34,032 nucleotides of DNA from SAR202 cluster bacterium Io17-Chloro-G7 (GTDB lineage: Bacteria; Chloroflexota; Dehalococcoidia; UBA3495), in NCBI GenBank assembly GCA_002817055.1, contig MUCU01000070.1, positions 1-34,032 on the forward strand, given 5' to 3'. This document shows positions 8,141 to 16,189 of this stretch, piece after piece; the stretch's first letter is position 1; every line of letters starts with the position of its first letter. The translations under genes were made by a program, and so were the position numbers. A model generated the notes under the pieces. The model worked only from the letters and a program-made list of their open reading frames with translations. It was not told where the DNA came from and did not search any database.

Positions 8141-9271
8141 ATGGATAACGCCGGAAATTCTTCGCCTGTTCGCCCAACCCACGGTGGAGCGAAACCCGCC
8201 GAGCTACGAGCATTGGGCTTAAAGCCTGAGGATGTACTGGATTTCAGCGCCAGTGTCAGCCCCATCGGGGCTCCGATAGGTGTGTGGGAGGCGCTAAATC
8301 GGGTCAATCTCGCAGCCTATCCAGACCCCCAATGTTTGTTGCTTCGAGAAGCTCTATCCGGACATCTATCCGGCAATCAATCCGATATTGTTGAAACCGG
8401 ACATATTCCGCCCAGCCGTATCCTGGTTGGTAACGGTTCCACCGAGATAATCCACCTTTTGGCTAGGGCCTACCTTTCGCCTTCCCGACCCGAGATCGCC
8501 AACACTGCTCTCATCTTGACCCCGACTTACGGTGAGTACGCGGGTGCTTGTGGACTTATGGGGGCCTCTATCAAGTGCTTGAACGGCCTTGATCAGCCCG
8601 ACTTCAAGTGGGACCTGAAACTTGCTGCCAAGAGAATATCTCAAGAGAAGCCGAGTCTGATATTTCTTTGTAACCCCAACAACCCCACCGGCGTTTTCCT
8701 GGGACAACAAGAAGTCTCAGCCTTGGCTCAGGCTGTTGGGGAGGCTGGAGGTCTGTTGGTGGTGGATGAAGCCTATTTGTCCTTCGTCGACGAACCCTGG
8801 GATTCATTGCCACTTACAGACCGTGAACCAGTGATTCTGGTTCGCTCCATGACCAAAGACTACGGCCTAACGGCCCTGCGCCTCGGCTACTCCGTGGCCT
8901 CGGAAGAAGTGACCACGAAGCTGGCGGCGCTACAGCCCGACTGGAGCGTCAATGGCTTTTCCCAAGCCGCCGGATTGGCCGCTTTGGCCGACACCGGTTA
9001 CCTGGAACGGGCCCGCTGGGCTGTGAGTGAAGCAAAGGAGTTCCTGGCTACAAAGTTGACCGCGCTGGGATTCCATGTGCCGCCCGCTTCCGCCAATTTC
9101 CTGCTGGTTAAGGTGGGAGATGCCGCATCTTGGCGGGACAAGCTCCTGGGCCAAGGCTTGGTGGTGCGAGACTGTACTTCCTTCGGCTTGCCTGAATACC
9201 TCCGGCTGGGAATCCGCTCATTGCCCGATTGCCAGAGGTTGGTAGAGGTGATGACCCGGATAGCCCAATAA
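8141..9271 (+). CDS. cobD: Threonine-phosphate decarboxylase-like PLP enzyme (CobD/HisC family)
   Basis: This is a fold-type I aminotransferase-family protein of 376 residues. The N-terminal HGG...DFSASVSPIG segment is typical of CobD/CobC, which makes aminopropanol phosphate from threonine phosphate; HisC proteins usually lack it. The PLP-binding Lys is Lys239 in SMTKDYGLTALRLGY. The CNPNNPTG loop and the VVDEAYLSF segment that holds the cofactor-contacting Asp are present, as is a C-terminal Arg in LRLGIRS. Placement next to cbiB supports the cobalamin role. Histidinol-phosphate aminotransferase activity is the main alternative, since the two groups are close in sequence. Confidence 0.87.
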   Translation: MDNAGNSSPVRPTHGGAKPAELRALGLKPEDVLDFSASVSPIGAPIGVWEALNRVNLAAYPDPQCLLLREALSGHLSGNQSDIVETGHIPPSRILVGNGSTEIIHLLARAYLSPSRPEIANTALILTPTYGEYAGACGLMGASIKCLNGLDQPDFKWDLKLAAKRISQEKPSLIFLCNPNNPTGVFLGQQEVSALAQAVGEAGGLLVVDEAYLSFVDEPWDSLPLTDREPVILVRSMTKDYGLTALRLGYSVASEEVTTKLAALQPDWSVNGFSQAAGLAALADTGYLERARWAVSEAKEFLATKLTALGFHVPPASANFLLVKVGDAASWRDKLLGQGLVVRDCTSFGLPEYLRLGIRSLPDCQRLVEVMTRIAQ

Positions 9272-9344
9272 ATCTAGAGTTAAATCAATAATGTTTCAAG
9301 CTGGCTGGCGGGCTTCCAGCGGCCGATAGGGGAGGCATCTCCGC

Positions 9345-9373
9345 TTGCTGTTTCACCCCATCCTAGTTAGAAT
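9345..9373 (+). promoter_or_regulatory. Candidate sigma70-type promoter for the PPOX-family gene
   Basis: A TTGCTG hexamer (9345-9350) is separated by 17 bases from TAGAAT (9368-9373), which matches the -10 consensus at five of six positions; the -35 matches at three. Transcription would begin near 9380, with AAGGAG just ahead of the ATG at 9403. This would separate the PPOX gene from the cobalamin block. No start site is proven. Confidence 0.45.
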
Positions 9374-9402
9374 GGATTCCATCCAATGCCTAAGGAGTCG
9401 CC

Positions 9403-9969
9403 ATGGCTACGGTTGACAAGACGACCATCGGGAACCGCTTAGCGGAGACCTTTGGACTCCCCAAAGACACCACTGCCGCCAAAGTTATACCCTACATGAC
9501 TGAGTACGTTCAAGAGTTTATTAACAACGCTCCCTTCGCGGTTATGGCCACCAGCGACGCCCAAGGCCAGGCCGATGCGTCACCCAAAGGCGGAAAACCC
9601 GGCTTTGTTCGGGTGATTGACGATCGTCACTTGCTTTTCCCGGATGTGGCGGGTAACAAGCTTTTCCAGTCTTATCAGAATGTTGAAGACAACCCCAGTA
9701 TAGGCCTCTTGTTCATGATTCCCGGTGTGAACGACACTGTGCGAGTCAACGGGAACGTAACTATTGTCGATAAAGATGAATTGGACCGCCGCAACATTGA
9801 GCTGTCCCTCTACGAATATGACGACAATTCCAAGCACATTCAAGGGATGCTCATCGAGGTTGTGGAATCTTACCCTCATTGCCCCAGAGCTTTCAAGTTT
9901 TCCAACATTTGGGATGCGGAAGAAATAAAGGCCAATCAGGCAAATCGACCGATTCGTGAGCGGGGCTAA
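9403..9969 (+). CDS. Pyridoxamine 5'-phosphate oxidase-family FMN-binding protein
   Basis: The 188-residue protein has the split-barrel flavin-binding pattern of the PPOX superfamily: FAVMATSDAQGQADASPKGG, then a VIDDRHLLFPDVAGNK segment and an IGLLFMIPGVNDTVRVNG strand pair. It resembles the MSMEG_1061-type subgroup, whose members bind FMN or F420 and whose substrates are mostly unknown, rather than PdxH itself. The C-terminal HCPRAFKFSNIWD segment, with its conserved-looking Cys and His, is typical of that subgroup. AAGGAG precedes the ATG with good spacing. It is probably transcribed alone. Confidence 0.85.
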   Translation: MATVDKTTIGNRLAETFGLPKDTTAAKVIPYMTEYVQEFINNAPFAVMATSDAQGQADASPKGGKPGFVRVIDDRHLLFPDVAGNKLFQSYQNVEDNPSIGLLFMIPGVNDTVRVNGNVTIVDKDELDRRNIELSLYEYDDNSKHIQGMLIEVVESYPHCPRAFKFSNIWDAEEIKANQANRPIRERG

Positions 9970-10267
9970 GACCCTTCGAGCAAGAAAAAGGGAGCGGCTC
10001 TGGAAGAGCTACCGGACCGGGAGCTAACGACTTCCAATAGAGTCCACCCGCTGCTACGGCCCATCGGCGCGGTAAGGCAACTGGCAGGAGGTGCCCGCTG
10101 GGCTGCGGCATTTTTGGAGCAGAATGCCCACCGGGGCTCGCTGTAAGCAGTGCTACGTTCCGTTCTTGGGTCCTCTGTGCTTGCCTTTTCGCCTCATTCA
10201 GTTAAGACCCTCTCGTAAGAATCCGAATCTGTGCACCGTTTGATACGAGTTTGCGCCCCCGGGAGGG
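9970..10267 (+). pseudogene. Decayed N-terminal part of the downstream nucleotide cyclase (CxxC...CxxC region)
   Basis: No intact gene fits here, but the cyclase frame reads as protein upstream of its first usable start. From 10124 it gives MPTGARCKQCYVPF, and from 10202 it gives LRPSRKNPNLCTV, then TGA at 10241-10243, then YEFAPPGG leading straight into the cyclase core. From memory, cyclases of this group carry an N-terminal RCK-x-C-x2-PF ... NP-x2-C-x2-C-YEF motif, so the TGA falls on the fourth Cys. Further stops in the same frame lie at 10025 and 10073, and an ERLWKSYRTG stretch before the first resembles the usual family start. The likeliest reading is nonsense decay. UGA decoded as an amino acid is a less likely alternative. 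Confidence 0.6.
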
Positions 10268-10849
10268 GTGATAGCCCAGATTTCGGTGATGTTTGTCGAT
10301 GTGCGCGGCTTCACCGCCCTGTCCGAGAAATTCCAGCCAACCACCGTGGTAGCCAGGCTGAACCGATTTTACGCCGTGGCCGCTCGGTCGGCGTTTGCCC
10401 TGGATGGCACATTGGATAAAATGGTGGGAGACGAAGTGATGGCTTTTTTCGGAGCCCCATTTCGTCCGGAAGATCACGCCGCCCGAGCGGTCCAAGCGGC
10501 GCTGGAAATCGTCTCCCGGACCCAGTCTCCTGCAGATGGTGGTGAGGGACTGCCCGTGGGTGGTGGCGTAGCTACCGGTGAGGTGTTCATGGGAAACGTG
10601 GGTGAAGGGGAGTTCCGCGACTTCACTGTGATCGGCGACACGGTTAACACCGCCGCCAGGCTACAAGCGTTGGCGGGTCCAGGTGAAGTGTTGGTTACCG
10701 ACGATACCTACCATGCCGTGTCCGCCAAATTCAGCTCAAATGAAGAACGGACACTGGAACTGAAAGGAAAAGAAGCACCCTTGATCGCCCACGTGTTAAG
10801 AACCGAAGCCCAGCAAGCCAAAACGGGTCGCGCCGGGGGCACTTCCTAA
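10268..10849 (+). CDS. Class III adenylate/guanylate cyclase catalytic domain
   Basis: The intact frame encodes a 193-residue class III nucleotide cyclase domain that makes cAMP or cGMP. All catalytic positions are visible: metal-binding Asp11 (FVDVRGF) and Asp55 (GDEVMAFFG), the base-selecting pair Lys51 and Asp118 (RDFTVIGD), and the transition-state pair Asn127 and Arg131 (VNTAARLQ). The Lys/Asp pair favours ATP. The GTG at 10268 follows a GGGAGG stretch almost directly and is the only ordinary start after the TGA at 10241. The protein has no sensor domain, and the upstream DNA looks like its lost N-terminus. The core may still fold and dimerise. Confidence 0.85.
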   Translation: MIAQISVMFVDVRGFTALSEKFQPTTVVARLNRFYAVAARSAFALDGTLDKMVGDEVMAFFGAPFRPEDHAARAVQAALEIVSRTQSPADGGEGLPVGGGVATGEVFMGNVGEGEFRDFTVIGDTVNTAARLQALAGPGEVLVTDDTYHAVSAKFSSNEERTLELKGKEAPLIAHVLRTEAQQAKTGRAGGTS

Positions 10850-10892
10850 CACAACTAAGAGCAACCGCTTCTACAAAAAAGAAACCTAAAAG

Positions 10893-10913
10893 CCCCCCTT
10901 TCGTAAAGGGGGG
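10893..10913. repeat. Perfect 9-bp inverted repeat, possible terminator or dispersed element
   Basis: CCCCCCTTT (10893-10901) and AAAGGGGGG (10905-10913) pair perfectly around a three-base loop. No T run follows on the + strand, so it is not a standard intrinsic terminator for the cyclase gene. On the - strand it is followed by a short T-rich stretch. Such C6T3/A3G6 palindromes are often seen as scattered intergenic elements in bacterial genomes. Only one copy is in this window. Confidence 0.6.
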
Positions 10914-10988
10914 TTGGGTGGATTTCCCTGTCCCAAAACCCGTCTAATCCTGGAAGTTACCTGGCGAAACATTGAGGTGAACTAGCTG

Positions 10989-13685
10989 ATGACAAAAATA
11001 TCCTTTGAAAAGATGACCCTCTCCAACGGGCTGGACGTGATATTGCACCAAGACCACACCATACCGGTGGCGGCGGTCAACGTCTGGTACCACGTCGGCT
11101 CCAAGGATGAGGAAATGGGCCGCACCGGTTTTGCCCACCTCTTCGAGCATGTAATGTTCGAAGGCTCCGAAAATCACAACAGCAGTTTCTTTGAACCCCT
11201 ACAGAAGGCGGGCGCCAATCTTAACGGCTCCACCACTCCGGACCGGACCAACTACTGGGAGGATGTCCCTTCAAACTATCTGGAGCTTGCGTTGTGGCTG
11301 GAAGCGGATAGGATGGGATATTTGTTGGGTGCGTTAGACCAGCAGCGCTTTGACGTTCAACGCGACGTGGTGAAAAATGAGAGGCGTCAGTCCTACGAAA
11401 ATCGTCCCTACGGCATGGCCCAATGGCATATCCACGAAGCCCTGTACCCGCTGCCTCACCCTTACCATTGGATGACCATCGGCTCTCAGGAAGACTTGGA
11501 CGCAGCCAGCTTGGACGATATCAAGGACTTTTTCCGTCGCTACTATGCGCCGTCCAATGCCAGTCTGGCCATCGCTGGGGACTTTCAGCGTGACCAAGCC
11601 GTCGAGTTGGTTAACCGCTACTTCGGTGATCTGCCTCCAGGCCCGGCATTGACCCGCAAAGGCAGGCTAGATTCCCCCTTGGCTGGCCGAGTGGAACTGG
11701 AAATTCGGGACAGAGTGTCATTGCCGCGGGTCTATGTTTCCTGGCCCACACCTCCCGATTTTAGCCAAGATGACGCTCCGTTAGAATTGTTGCAGGCCGT
11801 GCTGTCGGACGGGATTAGTTCCCGTTTGCACCGGAGCCTAGTCTACGAACAGCAGGTAGCTCAAAGTGCGTCGATCATGTATCACCCTGGGGAATCAGCT
11901 GGCCAATTCACCGCCCAAGTAACCGCTGCGCCGGGTCATACGCTGGAGGAGGCGGAGGCCGCACTTGATTCCGAGATCGAACGCTTGAGGGTTGAACCGC
12001 CGACCGAGGAAGAAATTGCCAGAGTGAAGAACCGGTTGGAAGCTAGCCACTACCGCCAGTTAGCCAGGGTCGGTGGATTCGGCGGTCGGGCCGATCATCT
12101 GAATCACTTTAACGTATTTGCCAACGATCCTGACTTAATCAATACCAGCCTCGATCGGTACATGGCGGTACAGGGGGAAGACATTCTCCGGGTTAGCGAG
12201 GCGACGTTGGACCACCGGCAGGTCCGCCTAAAAGTTCTGCCAGAGCAGAGTTTACAACAATCTTCGACGGTGGCTCTGGATCGCACTCTGATACCCCAAC
12301 CCGGAAGTGAGCCGTCGTTCACGCCACCGATTCCCCGGCGCCAGCGTTTGGACAACGGTCTGGAAATTGCGGTGGTCGAGCAGCCGGGTATGCCCTTGGT
12401 GGCTTTCGGCTTGATGCTGGACGGTGGCGCTATGGCCGATCCCCAGGACTTGCCGGGGCTGGCCAGCTTTACCTCTCAAATGCTTGCCGAAGGCACAACC
12501 AGCCGCTCCAGCCTGGAGTTAGCCGCGGATTTTGAGTTTATAGGCTCCAGGCTATCCACGGACGCACGCCGGGAATTCACCTTGCTTGCAACCGAGACAT
12601 TATCCAAGCACTGGCCGACGGCTCTGGGAATCATGGCCGAAATGCTACAACACCCCACATTCCCTGATCATGAACTGGAGCGGGTGCGCCGGGAATTGCT
12701 GACCGACATGAAGCGGGGTAAGGACGATCCCACTTTTGTTGCCGAAATAATCACACCCGGTTTAGTCTTCAGTAAAGATTCGGGCTACGGCCACCCAATC
12801 CACGGGACAGAGTCGGCGATTGCGTCTCTCACCAGAGACGATGTGGTCCGGCAATTCAATGAAGCTTATGGTCCGGAAGGGTCTACCCTGTTGGTTGCTG
12901 GCGACGTGACCTTGGAAGAAGTGGTCAGGCAAGCCCAAGAAGCCTTGGGTGGCTGGACTGCCGATGCAGCGGTTAGGCCGAGCGCTAATGGTAAAGGGAG
13001 CGTTGTTCAGGCTTCAAGCGGTGCTCAGGATTCAGTGAAGGCCGAAAAAGCGACGACGATTTTCTTGGTGGATAAACCGGGCGCTGCCCAGTCCGTGATT
13101 CGCGCTCTCCAAACAACTATACCCAGACACCACCCCGATTATTTTGGCCTGTTGCTGCTGAACTACTCTTTCGGCGGCCAATTCTCGGCCCGGCTGAACC
13201 AAAACCTACGGCAGGACAAGGGATACAGCTACGGGTACAATTCCGGCATCCAATGGCAGCAAGGCACATCGCTGTTGTCGGCTGGCGGCAGTGTCCAAAC
13301 CGCCGTTACCAAGGAGTCGGTGGTGGAGACCTTGCGAGAGTTCAACGACGTTCATTCCACGCGACCCATCACCGAAGAGGAGTTGGAAACGGCTAAAGCG
13401 GGCATTCTCCAGAGCTACCCCGCCAGTTTCGAGAGACCAAGTCAGGTGATCAACCAATTGCTGCAACTGACCCTGTTCGATTTACCTGACGAGTATTTCC
13501 AGTCCGTGCGTCCCAATATAGAAGCGGTCTCTCTGGGAGACGTCCACCGCATCGGAAGAGACTTAGTCGAGCCCGATGGGCTTTCCATACTGGTTGTAGG
13601 GGACCGGGAAGTTATCGAGCCGGGATTGCGGGAACTGGAGTTACCCGTAGTGTTGTTGACCGACGACGGCGCAGAAGTTGTCTAA
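10989..13685 (+). CDS. M16 family zinc peptidase, two-lobed single chain
   Basis: This insulinase/processing-peptidase-family protein has 898 residues, with two M16 units in one chain (about 1-430 and 450-890). The inverted zinc motif HLFEH is at residues 50-54, with Glu131 as the third ligand about 77 residues later; both are in the first half. The second half (start LDNGLEIAVVEQPGMP) lacks HxxEH and keeps the substrate-binding pattern, including the KGYSYGYNSG segment. No signal peptide is evident at the ATG, so it may act in the cytoplasm; some family members are exported without an obvious signal. It stands alone between the 10893 hairpin and the convergent htrA gene. Confidence 0.95.
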   Translation: MTKISFEKMTLSNGLDVILHQDHTIPVAAVNVWYHVGSKDEEMGRTGFAHLFEHVMFEGSENHNSSFFEPLQKAGANLNGSTTPDRTNYWEDVPSNYLELALWLEADRMGYLLGALDQQRFDVQRDVVKNERRQSYENRPYGMAQWHIHEALYPLPHPYHWMTIGSQEDLDAASLDDIKDFFRRYYAPSNASLAIAGDFQRDQAVELVNRYFGDLPPGPALTRKGRLDSPLAGRVELEIRDRVSLPRVYVSWPTPPDFSQDDAPLELLQAVLSDGISSRLHRSLVYEQQVAQSASIMYHPGESAGQFTAQVTAAPGHTLEEAEAALDSEIERLRVEPPTEEEIARVKNRLEASHYRQLARVGGFGGRADHLNHFNVFANDPDLINTSLDRYMAVQGEDILRVSEATLDHRQVRLKVLPEQSLQQSSTVALDRTLIPQPGSEPSFTPPIPRRQRLDNGLEIAVVEQPGMPLVAFGLMLDGGAMADPQDLPGLASFTSQMLAEGTTSRSSLELAADFEFIGSRLSTDARREFTLLATETLSKHWPTALGIMAEMLQHPTFPDHELERVRRELLTDMKRGKDDPTFVAEIITPGLVFSKDSGYGHPIHGTESAIASLTRDDVVRQFNEAYGPEGSTLLVAGDVTLEEVVRQAQEALGGWTADAAVRPSANGKGSVVQASSGAQDSVKAEKATTIFLVDKPGAAQSVIRALQTTIPRHHPDYFGLLLLNYSFGGQFSARLNQNLRQDKGYSYGYNSGIQWQQGTSLLSAGGSVQTAVTKESVVETLREFNDVHSTRPITEEELETAKAGILQSYPASFERPSQVINQLLQLTLFDLPDEYFQSVRPNIEAVSLGDVHRIGRDLVEPDGLSILVVGDREVIEPGLRELELPVVLLTDDGAEVV

Positions 13686-13799
13686 GGAATTTAGCTCAAG
13701 AACTCCTAAACGATAATCATCCATCTTCAATAAAATACGGTTCTTCAACAAGATATGGAAGGGTGGACGCAGTGCCAGATCCGGATGTGATCACCCCGT

Positions 13800-13915
13800 A
13801 AGGAGCGCAGAATAGTTCGCGGTGAGCCCTTCGGCACGGCTCAAGATGGGCCTGTCGAATCATCCTTTCGCGAGATGACCCTTCGACTGGCTCAGGGCGA
13901 CCGGTGCGCTTGGAG
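13800..13915. repeat. Dispersed-repeat-like sequence with partial inverted symmetry
   Basis: The gap between the convergent M16 and htrA genes (13686-13965) holds no gene that I can see. Within it are the words GTGAGCCCTTCGGCACGGCT, CTGTCGAATCAT and CCCTTCGACTGGCTCAGGG. These resemble the widely scattered intergenic palindromic repeats built from CCCTTCGAC..GCTCAGGG and GTGAGCCTGTCGAA motifs. There is one such cluster in the window, so family membership rests on recognition only. Confidence 0.5.
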
Positions 13916-13965
13916 ATAGCCGGCCACGTCGTTTTTCTTGTTTAACTGCGACAAAACGTTTATGC

Positions 13966-15294
13966 CTAACGCCGAGGCCGTTCTCCTAACTCCAATGTGA
14001 CTAATTCGTTACCTTCGTCGCGGAATATTTCGATATCAATATCCTGGCCGGCGCGGAATTCCTGCTTGAGCAGCCGGGTCAGGTCGGAAACTGTGGCTAG
14101 CTTGTGACCGTCGGCGGAGACAATAATGTCTCCCGGTCGGATACCCGCTTGGTCAGCGGGGCCGTCGACGATGGTGTCCTGAATCACCACTCCTTCCCTG
14201 ATGGGCAACCCCACCTCGGCGGCAAGCTCGGGGATTAAATCGGCCAGGAATACCCCCATCCAAGCCCACCGGACGTAACCAAGCTCGACCAATTGTTGAG
14301 CCACCTGTGAGGCTGTGTCCACGCCAATGGCGAACCCAATTCCTTGAACAGCGCTGCCGGAGGCTGACAAGCGTTGCACTGCGGTATTGATTCCCACAAG
14401 CGAGCCCCGAAGGTCGATCAACGGACCTCCACTGTTTCCGGGGTTGATTACCGTGTCGGTCTGAATAAGGTCGTACAGGGTCACTCCGGGCGTTGATTCA
14501 ATGGACCGGCCCAACGCCGATACTACTCCCACCGTCACTGTGGGACCGCCGGGCAGCGCTAGTGCGTTGCCAATGGCGATAACCCAGTCGCCAACCCGCA
14601 GGACCCGATCCTCTGTCTCGTCCAGGCGCAGCGCCATATAACCCTCACCGGAGATACGTAGCACCGCCAGATCGGAAAGAATATCGGCGCCAATCACTTC
14701 TGCTTGAAACTGGCGACCATCGTCGAGAGTTACGGTAATTTCGTTCGAACCGGAGATGACATGGTTGTTGGTGAGCACCAAGCCTTGGGAATCGAAAATC
14801 ACGCCCGTACCGCTGCCGAACCTTGATGATGGGCCGAAGAAATTCCGGGTGACTATTTCGGCAACGATAGAAACAACCGCAGGGCGCGCCTTTTCCACGG
14901 TGTCCGCAATGTTGGGGGGTTGCAGCGTAACTAGCGGCGTGGGCGGCATCGGACTTTGGGTGGGAGCCAGCGTCGCAGACGGCGTACTTGTAGGTTGAGG
15001 CGTTGCGGTCGGTGCCATAGAAGGAGACGGTCGGGTGGGTGACGGGGTTGGTTCGACCGAGGCAGGGCGTTGGGTAGGCGGCGCGGTAGTTGTGGGCTCA
15101 GCCGTTGGCGGCGGGGTCGGCGTCGGCGTAACCGCAACGGTCGGAACCTCTGCCGGAGCTACAGTGGCAGTGGGTTCGGTCCCATTACAAGCGAAAAGGG
15201 CCAGAGAAATAATAGCCACTCCAGCCAGCAAGCGAATCTTCCCCACCTTACACGGTTTCCAGCCGAAACCCTCCTTCCAGTCCAGCAACCTCAT
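13966..15294 (-). CDS. htrA: HtrA/DegP-type serine protease lipoprotein with PDZ domain
   Basis: The 442-residue protein begins with a signal sequence ending in the lipobox LFAC (Cys36), so it is probably lipid-anchored outside the membrane. A Thr/Pro/Ala-rich low-complexity linker covers about residues 38-126. The S1C protease domain follows with a complete triad: His178 (TNNHVIS), Asp208 (LSDLAVL) and Ser288 (NPGNSGGPL). One PDZ domain ends the protein (about 335-435), with the GPADQAGIRPGDII segment. Its role would be quality control of exported proteins. The start codon overlaps the rph stop as ATGA, so it is translationally coupled to rph. Confidence 0.95.
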   Translation of the reverse strand: MRLLDWKEGFGWKPCKVGKIRLLAGVAIISLALFACNGTEPTATVAPAEVPTVAVTPTPTPPPTAEPTTTAPPTQRPASVEPTPSPTRPSPSMAPTATPQPTSTPSATLAPTQSPMPPTPLVTLQPPNIADTVEKARPAVVSIVAEIVTRNFFGPSSRFGSGTGVIFDSQGLVLTNNHVISGSNEITVTLDDGRQFQAEVIGADILSDLAVLRISGEGYMALRLDETEDRVLRVGDWVIAIGNALALPGGPTVTVGVVSALGRSIESTPGVTLYDLIQTDTVINPGNSGGPLIDLRGSLVGINTAVQRLSASGSAVQGIGFAIGVDTASQVAQQLVELGYVRWAWMGVFLADLIPELAAEVGLPIREGVVIQDTIVDGPADQAGIRPGDIIVSADGHKLATVSDLTRLLKQEFRAGQDIDIEIFRDEGNELVTLELGERPRR

Positions 15295-16088
15295 AGTCTT
15301 AGAATAGCCTCACGTTGGGCGCGGAAGAGGGGCTCTACGCCTAATGCTGCCAAGGAGAGCACTTGGTCCACACTCTGCCTAGGGAATGGTTCGGCTTCGG
15401 AAGCTCCTTGTAGTTCTACTACCTCGCCCCGGTCAGTCATTACCACGTTAAAATCCGCTTGGGCTTGAAAATCTTCTTGATAGCACAAATCCAGCAGACA
15501 GCCATCGCCAATGATGCCCACGCTAACGGCTGCCACAGCGCTCCGCAACGGCAGGCGAGACAGCACCCGCTGATTTACCAGCATGTTCAAGGCCTGGTAC
15601 AGGGCCACGTAGGCCCCGGTAATAGATGCTGTTCGGGTCCCTCCGTCAGCTTCCAGAACGTCACAATCAATCTGGACGGTGCGCTCTCCCAAAGAATCCA
15701 AATCGGTCACCGCTCGCAGCGCCCGACCGATGAGCCGTTGAATCTCTTGGGAACGCCCGCTGGGCCGACCGGAATCTCGGTCCCGGGAATTGCGGGTGCT
15801 GGTGGACCGGGGCAGCATGTCGTACTCGGCGGTTACCCACCCCTTGCCTTGACCCCGCATAAACTGAGGCACCCGTTCCTCGAGGGACGCTGCGCAGAGC
15901 ACCTTGGTGGCCCCCATTTCAATCAAAGCCGACCCTTCGGCGAATTTCTGGTAACCGGGTGTAATAATAGTAGACCTGGTCTCGTCCCATTTTCGCCCGT
16001 CGACTCTTTGCAAAACCTTCTCTTCTCCCGTTTTATTGATTGCCCGCCAAAACTCCGCATTACCAAGGGACTTTGCAAAAACGAGCAA
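15291..16088 (-). CDS. rph: Ribonuclease PH
   Basis: RNase PH trims the 3' ends of tRNA precursors by phosphorolysis. The core is typical: VDGRKWDETRS, then EGSALIEMGATKVLCAASLE, WVTAEYDMLPRST, RDRDSGRPSGRSQEIQRLIGRALRA and DCDVLEADGGTRTASITGAY. It includes the phosphate- and RNA-binding Arg residues. Known enzymes start at about the VDGR segment, giving about 240 residues. The frame continues upstream to a TTG at 16088, adding about 28 residues with no family resemblance, and no ATG or GTG exists between, so the start is uncertain (TTG 16013 is another choice). It follows comEC by about 100 bp. Confidence 0.95.
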   Translation of the reverse strand: MLVFAKSLGNAEFWRAINKTGEEKVLQRVDGRKWDETRSTIITPGYQKFAEGSALIEMGATKVLCAASLEERVPQFMRGQGKGWVTAEYDMLPRSTSTRNSRDRDSGRPSGRSQEIQRLIGRALRAVTDLDSLGERTVQIDCDVLEADGGTRTASITGAYVALYQALNMLVNQRVLSRLPLRSAVAAVSVGIIGDGCLLDLCYQEDFQAQADFNVVMTDRGEVVELQGASEAEPFPRQSVDQVLSLAALGVEPLFRAQREAILRL

Positions 16089-16134
16089 AAGTCTTGATAA
16101 ATCCGACCCCTATTATGATAGCTGACTCGCGCCC

Positions 16135-16162
16135 AGTATACATGACCTGAGAGGGGATCCAA
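16135..16162 (-). promoter_or_regulatory. Candidate promoter for rph-htrA
   Basis: Reading the - strand, TTGGAT (16162-16157) is followed after 16 bases by TATACT (16140-16135). The two hexamers match the sigma70 consensus at four and five positions. It lies between the comEC stop and the rph start, so it could transcribe rph and htrA apart from the competence genes. Prediction only. Confidence 0.4.
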
Positions 16163-16189
16163 GGACAAGCCTACCCGGCGCATTTCCCT

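Noticed and set aside
9970..10240. Possible structured RNA (GC-rich, small hairpins such as GGCATT/AATGCC at 10107-10128)
   Set aside because: No match to 6S, SRP, tmRNA, RNase P or cobalamin-riboswitch signatures; the decayed cyclase N-terminus explains much of it better.
15459..16097. 212-codon + strand frame opposite rph
   Set aside because: rph is certain; the antisense frame resembles nothing.
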